From NCBI GenBank assembly GCA_963764565.1, contig CAVXTD010000012.1, positions 75,462-139,461 on the forward strand: a stretch of DNA of 64,000 nucleotides, in the 5' to 3' direction. Positions 35,949 to 43,326 of this stretch are shown here, in pieces; the first letter of the stretch is position 1; each line of letters opens with the position of its first letter. The DNA comes from DATBLE01 sp963764565 (GTDB taxonomy: Bacteria; Actinomycetota; Thermoleophilia; Gaiellales; Gaiellaceae). The position numbers and the translations under genes were made by a program. Under the pieces are notes generated by a model. The model saw nothing but the letters and a program-made list of their open reading frames with translations. It did not search any database and was not told the origin of the DNA.

Positions 35949-37654
35949 CTAGCCCAGCGGTGCGCTGCCGGCGTTGCGCAGCGAGACGAGATCGTCCGGC
36001 CGCACGCCGAGGTACTGGAGGGCGAACCGCGCGATATCGCGAAACGCGGGCGCCGCGACGAGGCCCCCGAAGATCTGCCCGTGCGGCTCGTCGATCGAGA
36101 CGAGGATGACGAGCCGGGGCGCGCTCGCCGGGACGATCCCCACGAACGAGGAGACGTAATTCGTGTCCGAGTAGCCGCCGGAGGGATCCGGCTTCGCCGC
36201 CGTGCCGGTCTTCCCGGCCACGGTGTACCCGGGGACGGCCGCCTCGCCGCCCGTGCCCTCCGCGGAGACGACCCCCCTGAGCATGGCGAGAAGCTGCTGG
36301 GCGACCGGGGCCGACACGACTCGGTGCCGCGTCAGCTTCGGCGAATGCCCCCCGCGCACGTGGTCGACGAGGTGCGGCTGGATCCAGACACCGTTGTTCG
36401 CCAGCGCGCCGTAGGCCGCGGCGGTCTGGATCGGAGTGACCGCGATCCCCTGCCCGATCGGCACGGTGCCGATCGTCGAACCCGACCAGCGCTCGACCGG
36501 AAGCACGATGCCCGGGCTTTCGCCGGGGAAGTCGATCCCGGTCGGCTGCCCGAAGCCGAAGCGGGCGATCCAGCGCGCGAGCCGCTCGGGGCCGAGCAGC
36601 TGGGCGAGCATGTCCGTGCCGACATTCGACGAGCGCGCGAGCATCTCGGCGACGCTCATCCTCTCGGTCGGACGGGACTCGGCATCAGTGATGACGCGAT
36701 CCGCGACCTTGATCTCCGGCGGCAGGCTGAACGTGTCGTTCGGCGTGACGACCTTGTCGCTCAGCGCAGCCGCGTAGGTGACGAGCTTGAACGTCGAGCC
36801 GGGCTCGTACGTGTCGGTGACGGCCCGGTTCCGCTGGAGGCTGTCGGGTACTTGCGAGAAGTCGTTGGCGTCAAACCCGGGCGCGACCGCCATCGCGAGA
36901 ATGCCGCCGGTCGAAGGGTCGAGGACGATCGCGCTGCCGCTCGTCGCGCTCCACTTTGCCACCGTCAGCCGCAGGACCGACTCGACCTTGGCCTGGAGCG
37001 TGTGGTCGAGGGTCAGGAAGACGTCGCGCCCGGGCCGCTCCGGAGTCGAGCTGACGACGTCGATCGTGCGGCCGAACGGGTCCCTGACGATCGTCTCCTT
37101 CCCCGGCCGTCCGGCGAGGTCGCGCTCGAGCCCGAGCTCCAGGCCGGCGAGGCCCTTGTTGTCGACGCCCGCGTACCCGAGCACCTGGGAGGCGACGGTG
37201 TGCTGCGGGTAGCTCCGCCGCTCCTCCGGATAGAAGCCGATCCCGGCGAGACCGCGCCGCTCGAGCGCCGCGGCCCGATCGGCCGGGGCCTTGCGCTCGA
37301 CGTAGACGAAGCTCTGCTTCTTGTCGATGAGCTGCGGGTAGATGCTGTCCGGGTCGATGTTGAGCGCCTGCCCGGCGGCGACCGCGACCTTCTGTGGATT
37401 GCGTACCTGGCGAGGGTCGGCGTAGACCGTCGTCGCCTCCTCGCCGATTGCGAGCTGGACGCCCATCCGGTCGTAGATCGTCCCGCGGGCGGCCGGGGTC
37501 GTGATCGTCTCGTGGTGCTGCTGAGCGGCGAGCCGCTCGAGTGCGGGCGCACGGACACCTGGAGCCACACCGCGCGCCCGAACGTCGCGGCGAATGCGAA
37601 GAGGAGAACTGCCAGGACGAGGCGGATCCGGCGGTTCGCCAGACGCAGGGTCAT
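35949..37654 (-). CDS. ftsI: Septal penicillin-binding protein FtsI (PBP3), one frameshift
   Basis: About 568 residues after correction. The N terminus MTLRLANRRIRLVLAVLLFAFAATFGRAVWLQ gives a cytoplasmic tail and membrane anchor. A missing base in the CC at 37558-37559 shifts to VRAPALERLAAQQHH. A pedestal domain (RGTIYDRMGVQLAIG) follows. The transpeptidase domain has YEPGSTFKLVTY (SxxK), ARSSNVGTDM (SxN) and VAGKTGTAAKP (KTG). Cross-links septal peptidoglycan. ATG 37654 overlaps the ftsL stop (ATGA). Confidence 0.94.
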
Positions 37655-38010
37655 TTCGCAGGCAGGTCGAGAAAGGTCGTCTCGGCCGCGCTGGCCGGGA
37701 TCACGCCCAGGTCCCTGCGCGCCTGCGCCTGGATCCGGCCGGCCGCCTGCGCGCTCGACACCTTCGAGGCCAGGTCCGCGATGTCGGAGCGGAGCTGCGT
37801 CCGTTCGTTGCCGAGCTTGTCGAGGCGGATGTTCAGCCGCAGCTCGGCGACGTTCATGAAGACGACGCCGGCCAGCAGCGCGCCGATGGCGACGATCCAG
37901 ACGACTCCGCGCGCGATCCGCGGACGAGGCTCACGACGCGGCCTGGGCCGGACACGGGGCTCGGAAACGGCGGGCGTCTCGGCCCGCGCGTGAGGTGCAA
38001 CCGCCGCCAC
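37651..38010 (-). CDS. ftsL: FtsL-like septum protein
   Basis: 119 residues. A basic proline-rich cytoplasmic segment (RVRPRPRREPRPRIARG), one membrane helix (VVWIVAIGALLAGVVFMNV) and an extracellular coiled-coil (LRLNIRLDKLGNERTQLRSDIADLASKVSSA). Topology, size and position between rsmH and ftsI identify it as FtsL; sequence similarity in this family is weak. GTG 38010 shares one base with the rsmH TAG stop. Confidence 0.8.
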   Translation of the reverse strand: MAAVAPHARAETPAVSEPRVRPRPRREPRPRIARGVVWIVAIGALLAGVVFMNVAELRLNIRLDKLGNERTQLRSDIADLASKVSSAQAAGRIQAQARRDLGVIPASAAETTFLDLPAK

Positions 38011-38978
38011 TATCCGACCTTCTCGGCGGCGCGCAGCCGGGCCGAGGCCGAGCGCGGGTTCAGCGCTGCCTCGCGGGCGCTCGGGCGCACGGGCCTGGGT
38101 GTGAGCACGCGCAACTCGGGCTCGTGCCCGCAGACGCAGATCGGAAACTCGGGCGGGCAGGTGCACCCGCGCGCCTGCTCGCGGAACCAGTGCTTGACGA
38201 TGCGATCCTCGAGCGAATGGAAGCTGATCACCGCGACCCGGCCGCCGGGACGGAGCATCTCCATCGCCGCGGGCAGGGCCGCCTCGAGCGCCTCCAGCTC
38301 GTCGTTGACCGCGATGCGGAGCGCCTGAAACACGCGCCGCGCCGGATGGCCCTCGCCGAAGCGCGCCGGAGCGGGGATCGCCCCCTTGATCGTGTCCACG
38401 AGCTCGCCGGTTCGCTCGAACGGCTGCTTGCGCCGGCGGCGTCCGATCGCGCGGGCGATCTGGCGCGCGTACCGCTCTTCCCCGTAGCGGCGGAAGATCC
38501 GCTCCAGCTCGCGCTCCTCCGCCTCGTTGACGAGCTCGCGGGCCGAATAGTCGGCGGACGGATCCATGCGCATGTCGAGCGGCGCGTCGGCCGCGTACGA
38601 GAAGCCGCGCTCGGGCCGGTCGAGCTGCATGCTGGAGACGCCGAGGTCGAGCAGGACGGCATCGGCGCGCACGCCGTTCTCGGCGAGCTGCTCGAGGACG
38701 ATCGAGAAGTCGCCGCGCAGGAAGCGGGCGGTGACGCCGGCCGTGCGGCGGAAGCGCTCGAAGTACGGCCGCACGGTCGGGTCGCGGTCGATCCCGATCA
38801 CCTTCCCGTGGCCGTGCAGGTCGCGGGCGAGCAGCGTGGCGTGGCCGCCCGCACCGAAGGTCGCGTCGACGAGGGTGTCTCCCGGCTCGAGCGCGAGCAG
38901 CTCGCGAACCTCGTCCGCGAGCACGGGGACGTGATCAGTTGTGTTCGGCTGCAAGACGTTCGGCAACATGCTCAGCAC
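38010..38978 (-). CDS. rsmH: 16S rRNA (cytosine1402-N4)-methyltransferase
   Basis: 322 residues (MraW). Contains HVPVLADEVRELLALEPGDTLVDATFGAGGHA (SAM site), VIGIDRDP, LLDLGVSSMQLDRPERGFSY and the C-terminal AVISFHSLEDRIVKHWF and CTCPPEFPICVCG. The start is taken as GTG 38978, with AGGAGG nine bases upstream inside mraZ; ATG 38969 is an alternative. It overlaps mraZ by 44 nt. Confidence 0.95.
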   Translation of the reverse strand: MLSMLPNVLQPNTTDHVPVLADEVRELLALEPGDTLVDATFGAGGHATLLARDLHGHGKVIGIDRDPTVRPYFERFRRTAGVTARFLRGDFSIVLEQLAENGVRADAVLLDLGVSSMQLDRPERGFSYAADAPLDMRMDPSADYSARELVNEAEERELERIFRRYGEERYARQIARAIGRRRRKQPFERTGELVDTIKGAIPAPARFGEGHPARRVFQALRIAVNDELEALEAALPAAMEMLRPGGRVAVISFHSLEDRIVKHWFREQARGCTCPPEFPICVCGHEPELRVLTPRPVRPSAREAALNPRSASARLRAAEKVG

Positions 38979-39369
38979 TCCCCATGACCTCCTTCAGCTG
39001 GTCGCGCCAGGCGGCGCGATCCCAGATCTCGACGCGGTCGCGCATCCCGACGACGACGACCTCTTTCTCGAGCCCGGCGTGCTCGAGCAGCTGCGGCGGG
39101 AGCATCACCCGGCCCTGCTTGTCCGGCTGCGCCTCGATCGCGCCGGTGTAGAAGAAGCGCTCGATCATGCGCGACTCCCGGCTGAGTGGATTGAGCCCCG
39201 CCAGGTTCGACTCGACGAGCGCGAGCCAGCCCTCGGCCGGAAACACGGACACGCAGGTGTCGAGGCCGCGCGTGAGCACGACCCCGCCTGCCATCGCCTG
39301 ACGGAACTTGGCCGGCAGCGTGAGACGGTTCTTCTCATCGATGGTGTGGTCGTATTCGCCGAGGAGCAT
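38935..39369 (-). CDS. mraZ: Transcriptional regulator MraZ
   Basis: 144 residues with two AbrB-like swapped-hairpin domains: LLGEYDHTIDEKNRLTLPAKFRQAM and ARQ-like second copy EAQPDKQGRVMLPPQLLEHAGL. First gene of the dcw cluster; represses its own promoter in bacteria where tested. The upstream sequence carries the expected TGGG repeats. Confidence 0.95.
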   Translation of the reverse strand: MLLGEYDHTIDEKNRLTLPAKFRQAMAGGVVLTRGLDTCVSVFPAEGWLALVESNLAGLNPLSRESRMIERFFYTGAIEAQPDKQGRVMLPPQLLEHAGLEKEVVVVGMRDRVEIWDRAAWRDQLKEVMGSAEHVAERLAAEHN

Positions 39370-39373
39370 GGTT

Positions 39374-39414
39374 CCACGCTGCCCCACCTTACCCCACGAT
39401 CCCCCACAATTCAA
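39374..39414 (-). promoter_or_regulatory. mraZ promoter with MraZ-binding repeats
   Basis: On the minus strand TTGAAT (39414-39409) and TAAGGT (39391-39386) form a promoter with a 17-nt spacer. GTGGG words ending at 39406, 39396 and 39386, plus a weaker GTGG at 39376, recur every 10 bp and cover the spacer, the -10 and the start region. Direct repeats of TGGG with 10-bp period are the known MraZ operator, so autoregulation is predicted. Confidence 0.8.
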
Positions 39415-39474
39415 CCCCAGTGACCCAAATCGCCGCGCGATCTCACAGTCCGGCGTCCGGCTGCGTTTCCCTCG

Positions 39475-39937
39475 ATGATGCAAGGCGCCGTGATCCCGCC
39501 GTTCGAGCGCTTCTACGCCCAGCACCGCGACGAGGTGTTCGCGCTGCTGGCGCGCCGGATCGGCCGGCAGCGCGCCGAGGACGCCTTCCAGGAGACGTTC
39601 CTCCGCGCCCTGCGCGCCTATCCCGCACTCCGAAACGGCGAGCACCTGCGCGCCTGGGTGCTGACGATCGCGCGGAACGTCGCGGTCGACGCCTTCCGCC
39701 GCGAGAAGCCGCAGGTCGAGCTCGAGGAGCCGGTCGAGCTGCCCCGGCGGCCCGCGTTACACCGAGATCGAGCACCTGACCGGCGGCTTGCCGCCGACCG
39801 AGCGCGCGGCCGTCGTCCTCCGCTACGCCTACGACCTGCCCTACGCCGCGATCGGCGCCGCGCTCGGCTCGAGCGAGGAGGCGGCCCGGCAGGCCGCATC
39901 GACGGGCGTCCGCCGTCTACGAAAGGAGCTGACATGA
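39475..39937 (+). CDS. ECF-type sigma factor, one frameshift
   Basis: About 153 residues after correction. The sigma-2 region FERFYAQHRDEVFALLARRIG...AEDAFQETFLRALRAY and AWVLTIARNVAVDAFRREKP is in frame 1. An extra T at 39757-39758 shifts to the sigma-4 region LTGGLPPTERAAVVLRYAYDLPYAAIGAALGSSEEAARQAASTGVRRLRKEL. The restored TGA overlaps the ogt ATG (ATGA). It presumably directs a small regulon, perhaps linked to alkylation damage because of its partner; no anti-sigma gene is visible. Confidence 0.8.
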
Positions 39938-40488
39938 CCGTTCCGACCGATCTGGACCGCCGCTTCCATGACGCCGCCCAGCGCGAGGGGCTCGTCGACG
40001 TCGCCTACGACCTCGCCGACTCCCCCGTCGGCGACCTGCTCGTCGCCGTCACGGATCGCGGCCTCTGCAAGATCGCCTACCGCCCCGAGGAGGCGCTGGA
40101 CGAGCTCGCCGCCGACTTCGGCGTCCGCGTGCTGCGGATCCCGAAGCGGGTCGACCGGGTCCGTCGCGAGCTGGACGAGTACTTCGGCGGCACGCGGCGC
40201 GACTTCGACCTCGAGACCGACCTCTCCCCCGTCCCCGAGTTCCACCGTCTCGCGCTTCGCGAGCTCGCGCGTGTCCCGTACGGCCAGGTGACGACCTACG
40301 GCGCGCTGGCGGCGAAGGTCGGGCGTCCGAACGCGGCCCGCGCCATCGGCGGGGCGATGAACCGCAACCCGATCCCGATCGTGCTGCCGTGCCACCGCGT
40401 CGTCGGCGCCGGCGGCAAGCTGACCGGCTACGCGGGCGGGCTCGACCGCAAGGAAACGCTGCTCCGGCTCGAGGGCGCGCTGCTCTAG
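39934..40488 (+). CDS. ogt: Methylated-DNA-protein-cysteine methyltransferase
   Basis: 184 residues. Suicide repair of O6-alkylguanine by transfer to the active-site cysteine in IPIVLPCHRVVGAGGKLTGYAGGLDRK. The helix-turn-helix VPYGQVTTYGALAAKVGRPNAARAIGGAMNRNP is complete. An N-terminal extension (RFHDAAQREGLVDVAYDL) precedes the usual domain. AAAGGAG lies before ATG 39934, inside the sigma gene, so the two are coupled. Confidence 0.93.
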   Translation: MTVPTDLDRRFHDAAQREGLVDVAYDLADSPVGDLLVAVTDRGLCKIAYRPEEALDELAADFGVRVLRIPKRVDRVRRELDEYFGGTRRDFDLETDLSPVPEFHRLALRELARVPYGQVTTYGALAAKVGRPNAARAIGGAMNRNPIPIVLPCHRVVGAGGKLTGYAGGLDRKETLLRLEGALL

Positions 40489-40489
40489 G

Positions 40490-40521
40490 CAGTGTCTGAC
40501 ACCGATCGGTGTCAGACACTG
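40490..40521. repeat. CAGTGTCTGACACC palindrome, copy 2
   Basis: Identical 14-bp arms to 14793-14824 but loop GATC, 1 nt after the ogt stop. Position after a stop codon again suggests termination. Confidence 0.75.
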
Positions 40522-40552
40522 AAGTTCGGGTGTGGCAACGCAGACGTGTGGC

Positions 40553-40588
40553 TTGACAGCTGGTCAACCGTAAGTCTAAACTTACGGT
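40553..40588 (+). promoter_or_regulatory. Promoter and operator of the ArsR/AHSA1 pair
   Basis: TTGACA (40553-40558) and TAAACT (40577-40582) with an 18-nt spacer. A perfect 9-bp inverted repeat, ACCGTAAGT-CTAA-ACTTACGGT (40567-40588), covers the -10. This is the expected site for repression by the ArsR-family product of the operon. Confidence 0.75.
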
Positions 40589-40614
40589 AAGTCGTGAGTT
40601 ACCTATCCGGGAAT

Positions 40615-40739
40615 CTCTCCTTCGCCGCCGCGCCCGACATGGCGGGCGCGGCTCACAACCGCTCGTCGTTCGCGGGCGAAGCGAGCAAGGCGAGCGAGCG
40701 AAGGAGAGGGCCCGCGGGGGAACCATGGGTTCCCCCGCG
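40615..40739 (+). repeat. Structured leader with nested inverted repeats
   Basis: Between the promoter and arsR. CTCTCCTTCGC (40615-40625) pairs with GCGAAGGAGAG (40698-40708), enclosing a second GC-rich stem (CCGCGCCCG/CGGGCGCGG). Next comes a perfect 12-bp palindrome at 40713-40739 whose loop is ATG. Could be a mobile repeat or a structured 5' leader. The ATG in the loop is in frame with arsR but is an unlikely start. Confidence 0.5.
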
Positions 40740-40745
40740 CTAGCA

Positions 40746-41039
40746 ATGGATGCGCTGGGCGACGCGACCCGGCGGGAGATCATGGAGCGGCTGCGCGGCG
40801 GCCCTCGTCCGGTGGGCGAGATCGCCGCCGGGCTGCCCGTCTCCCGGCCGGCGGTCTCGCAGCACCTGCGCGTGCTCAAGGAGGCGGGGCTGGTGACCGA
40901 GCGGAAGGAGGGAACGCGCAGGATCTACCGGGTCGAGCCGAACGCGCTCGCCGACCTGCGTGCGTACCTGGACAGCTTCTGGGAGCAGGCCCTCGCCGGC
41001 TTCAAGGCGGCGGCCGAGAGCGAAGGGAGAACGGGATGA
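40746..41039 (+). CDS. ArsR-family transcriptional repressor
   Basis: 97 residues from ATG 40746. A winged helix: LGDATRREIMERLRGGPRPVGEIAAGLPVSRPAVSQHLRVLKEAGLVTERKEGTRRIYRVEP. No metal-binding cysteines, so it belongs to the ligand- or partner-controlled group often paired with AHSA1 proteins. The stop overlaps the next ATG (ATGA). Likely binds the inverted repeat at 40567-40588. Confidence 0.88.
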   Translation: MDALGDATRREIMERLRGGPRPVGEIAAGLPVSRPAVSQHLRVLKEAGLVTERKEGTRRIYRVEPNALADLRAYLDSFWEQALAGFKAAAESEGRTG

Positions 41040-41494
41040 GCAGCGCACAGACGACCGCCGAGGCGGTCAGGAAGAGCCTCGTCGTCAAGTGCAGCCCCGA
41101 GCGGGCGTTCGAAGTGTTCACGCGCGAGATCGGCAGCTGGTGGCCGACGGGGACCCATTCGATCGGCGGGGACAAGATCACCGAGGTCGTCTTCGAGGAA
41201 CAGGTCGGTGGCCGCATCTTCGAGCGCCACTCCGACGGCGGCGAGGGCGAGTGGGGCCGCGTGCTCGCGTGGGAGCCGCCTCATCGGTTCGCGATGAGCT
41301 GGTATCCGGGGAACGACTCGAGCCAGGCGACCGAGCTCGAGGTCCGCTTCGCGGCCGAGGGCGACGGCACTCGCGTCGAGCTCGAGCACCGCGGCTGGGA
41401 GATCCTCGGCGAGAAGGCGGCGGAGACCCGTGACGCCTACGACGGCGGCTGGGTCGGCGTCCTCGGCTTCTTCGAGACCGCCGCGAACAGCTAG
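41036..41494 (+). CDS. SRPBCC/AHSA1 domain protein
   Basis: 152 residues of the START/Bet v1-like fold: VRKSLVVKCSPERAFEVFTREIGSWWPTGTHSI at the N terminus, GRVLAWEPPHRFAMSWYPG in the sheet, and a long C-terminal helix. Small hydrophobic-ligand binding proteins of this type are commonly encoded with ArsR repressors. Specific ligand unknown. Confidence 0.85.
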   Translation: MSSAQTTAEAVRKSLVVKCSPERAFEVFTREIGSWWPTGTHSIGGDKITEVVFEEQVGGRIFERHSDGGEGEWGRVLAWEPPHRFAMSWYPGNDSSQATELEVRFAAEGDGTRVELEHRGWEILGEKAAETRDAYDGGWVGVLGFFETAANS

Positions 41495-41795
41495 GGCAGC
41501 CCATCAGGCGGTAGCCGACGCCCACTCGCTCTGCGGGTTAACAGGAATCGGCCAAAACAGGCTGGCGGATCGGGGAAACGGCGATAAATGGCCGATCCGC
41601 CCCGTCCGGCTGTGGTTGGTGGCCGAAAAGGGGCGCGCGTTGGCCCAGCTGCAGCTGTGGGGCAGTTATGGGATCGGCCGAAGTCGGGCACTTCGGGCCG
41701 GATCGAGGCCCGGCGGCGCCGAGCCTCCTCCACGCCTCGCTCCCGCTGCTGCCTTGCGAGCATCGCGCCAGAGTGAGGTCAGCGAGGATGCGCGT
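41495..41795. other. Intergenic region with a response-regulator 3'-end remnant
   Basis: No gene seen. At about 41503-41530 the minus strand reads EWGVGYRLM with one base missing, closely matching the end of the regulator at 53303-53983 (21 of 22 bases over the best stretch). The rest shows no feature I can name apart from a ribosome-site-like GAGGA near 41785. Confidence 0.4.
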
Positions 41796-42821
41796 GTGAA
41801 GAAGATCGGGTTCCTGTCCTTCGGCCACTGGACGGCGTCGCCGTCGTCGCAGGTGCGCTCCGCCTCCGACTCGCTGATCCAGTCGCTCGAGCTGGCAGTC
41901 GCAGCCGAGGAGGTGGGCGCCGACGGGGCGTACTTCCGCGTGCACCACTTCGCGCGGCAGCTCGGGTCGCCGTTCCCGCTGCTCGCGGCGATCGGCGCGC
42001 GGACGTCGAGGATCGAGATCGGCACGGCCGTCATCGACATGCGCTACGAGAACCCGCTCTACATGGTCGAGGACGCCGGCGCCGCCGACCTCCTCGCGGG
42101 CGGTCGGCTGCAGCTGGGCATCAGCCGTGGGTCACCGGAGCAGGTGATCGACGGCTGGCGCTACTTCGGCTACCAGCCGGCCGAGGGTGAGACCGACGCC
42201 GACATGGCACGCCGCCACACCCAGGTGTTCCTGGAGGTGCTGGAGGGGGAGGGGTTCGCCCAACCGAGCCCGCGGCCGATGTTCCCCAACCCGCCCGGCC
42301 TGCTCACCGTCGAGCCACATTCGCCGGGGTTGCGCGACCGGATCTGGTGGGGCGCAGGGTCGGCCACGACCGCAGCCTGGGCGGCCACCCTCGGCATGAA
42401 CCTGATGAGCTCGACCCTGGTCGACGACGACGCGAGCGGTGACCCGTTCCACGTCGTGCAGGCCCGGCACATCAGCGCCTTCCGCGCGGCCTGGAAGGAA
42501 GCCGGGCACGAGCGCGAGCCGCGCGTCTCCGTCAGCCGCAGCATCTTCGCGCTCGTGAACGACCTCGACCGCAGGTACTTCGGGCAAGGCAGCGACGACG
42601 GCGACCACGTCGGCTACATCGATGCGGCGACGCGGGCGATCTTCGGCCGCACGTATGCCGCCGAGCCCGACTTGCTCGTCGGCCAACTCGCCGAGGACGA
42701 GGCGATCTCCGCTGCGGACACGCTGCTGCTGACCGTGCCGAACCAGCTCGGCGTCGACTACAACGCGCACGCCATCGAGAGCATCCTGAAGTACGTCGCA
42801 CCCGAGCTCGGCTGGCGCTGA
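41796..42821 (+). CDS. LLM class flavin-dependent monooxygenase-like protein
   Basis: 341 residues of the bacterial luciferase-like TIM barrel: KKIGFLSFGHW at strand 1, GADGAYFRVHHFA, RIEIGTAVIDMRYENPLYMVEDAGAADLLAGGRLQLGISRGSPEQ and a C-terminal LLTVPNQLGVDYNAHAIESIL. The start is GTG 41796 after AGCGAGGA. Substrate and flavin (FMN or F420) cannot be decided. Remnants of a regulator gene flank it on both sides. Confidence 0.85.
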   Translation: MKKIGFLSFGHWTASPSSQVRSASDSLIQSLELAVAAEEVGADGAYFRVHHFARQLGSPFPLLAAIGARTSRIEIGTAVIDMRYENPLYMVEDAGAADLLAGGRLQLGISRGSPEQVIDGWRYFGYQPAEGETDADMARRHTQVFLEVLEGEGFAQPSPRPMFPNPPGLLTVEPHSPGLRDRIWWGAGSATTAAWAATLGMNLMSSTLVDDDASGDPFHVVQARHISAFRAAWKEAGHEREPRVSVSRSIFALVNDLDRRYFGQGSDDGDHVGYIDAATRAIFGRTYAAEPDLLVGQLAEDEAISAADTLLLTVPNQLGVDYNAHAIESILKYVAPELGWR

Positions 42822-43164
42822 TCGCGCGGCAACGGCAGATCAGGTCGGGGGACCGTCGATCGAGGCGGGCGAGGTGGTAGGCGGTAGGAATCGAACCCGC
42901 GCAAGATTTCAAACAGGCATCCCGTCCAACCCTGAGGGGCAAATCAAAGTCCACAAGCCCCCTCGTATCAAGAGTGTCCGACTTGGCCGATCCCTATAAC
43001 CCCCCACTCGTTCCGCACGTAGGGGTGTCGGCCACGGCCGCGATCTGTAACGCAGTCGCGACGAGCGCGATGCGCCCGAACTTGTCCGATCCTGCGATTT
43101 CAGGCCGAGCCGTCAGCGATGCGTTAGAGTGGCCGCCCCGAGCGAGCCGGAGAGTGAGGTAGCG
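42822..43164. other. Intergenic region with tmRNA/tRNA-like 3' end and regulator remnant
   Basis: No gene is visible. The minus strand at 42874-42905 reads like the 3' end of a tmRNA or tRNA (GCGGGTTCGATTCC then CCGCCTACCACC). At 43003-43040 the minus strand resembles the codons for AVxDTPYVxNEWGV near the end of the response regulator at 53303-53983, with indels. TAGAGT at 43124-43129 may be the -10 for the next small gene. Confidence 0.4.
42874..42905 (-). ncRNA. tmRNA/tRNA 3'-end-like fragment
   Basis: A T-arm-like GGGTTCGATTCC followed by an acceptor-like CCGCCTACCACC, very close to the end of bacterial ssrA. The T-stem is imperfect, and no 5' partner or tag-coding region was found in the window. 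Plausibly an attachment-site remnant of an integrated element. Confidence 0.3.
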
Positions 43165-43320
43165 GTGGACTTCATCGAGCAGTGGTTTCACGTCTCCCCC
43201 GACGGCGGCAGCGGCGCCCTCGAGCTCGTGTACCTCGTTCTGGTGCCTGCGATCGTGCTGGCCCTCGTGCGGTACCGCGGGCGCGTTCGCGGGCTGCTCG
43301 CCCGCCGCAGGGGCCGTTAG
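43165..43320 (+). CDS. 51-residue membrane protein
   Basis: GTG 43165 preceded by GAGGTAGC. The product starts MDFIEQWFHVSPDGGSGALE, then one membrane helix LVYLVLVPAIVLALV and a basic tail RYRGRVRGLLARRRGR. A short in-frame extension upstream is less likely. Six bases separate it from the next gene, so it probably opens the cassette. Function unknown. Confidence 0.6.
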   Translation: MDFIEQWFHVSPDGGSGALELVYLVLVPAIVLALVRYRGRVRGLLARRRGR

Positions 43321-43326
43321 GCACCC

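Noticed and set aside
40725..40745. ATG at 40725 as the arsR start
   Set aside because: It is the loop of a perfect 12-bp palindrome; ATG 40746 starts at the conserved domain.
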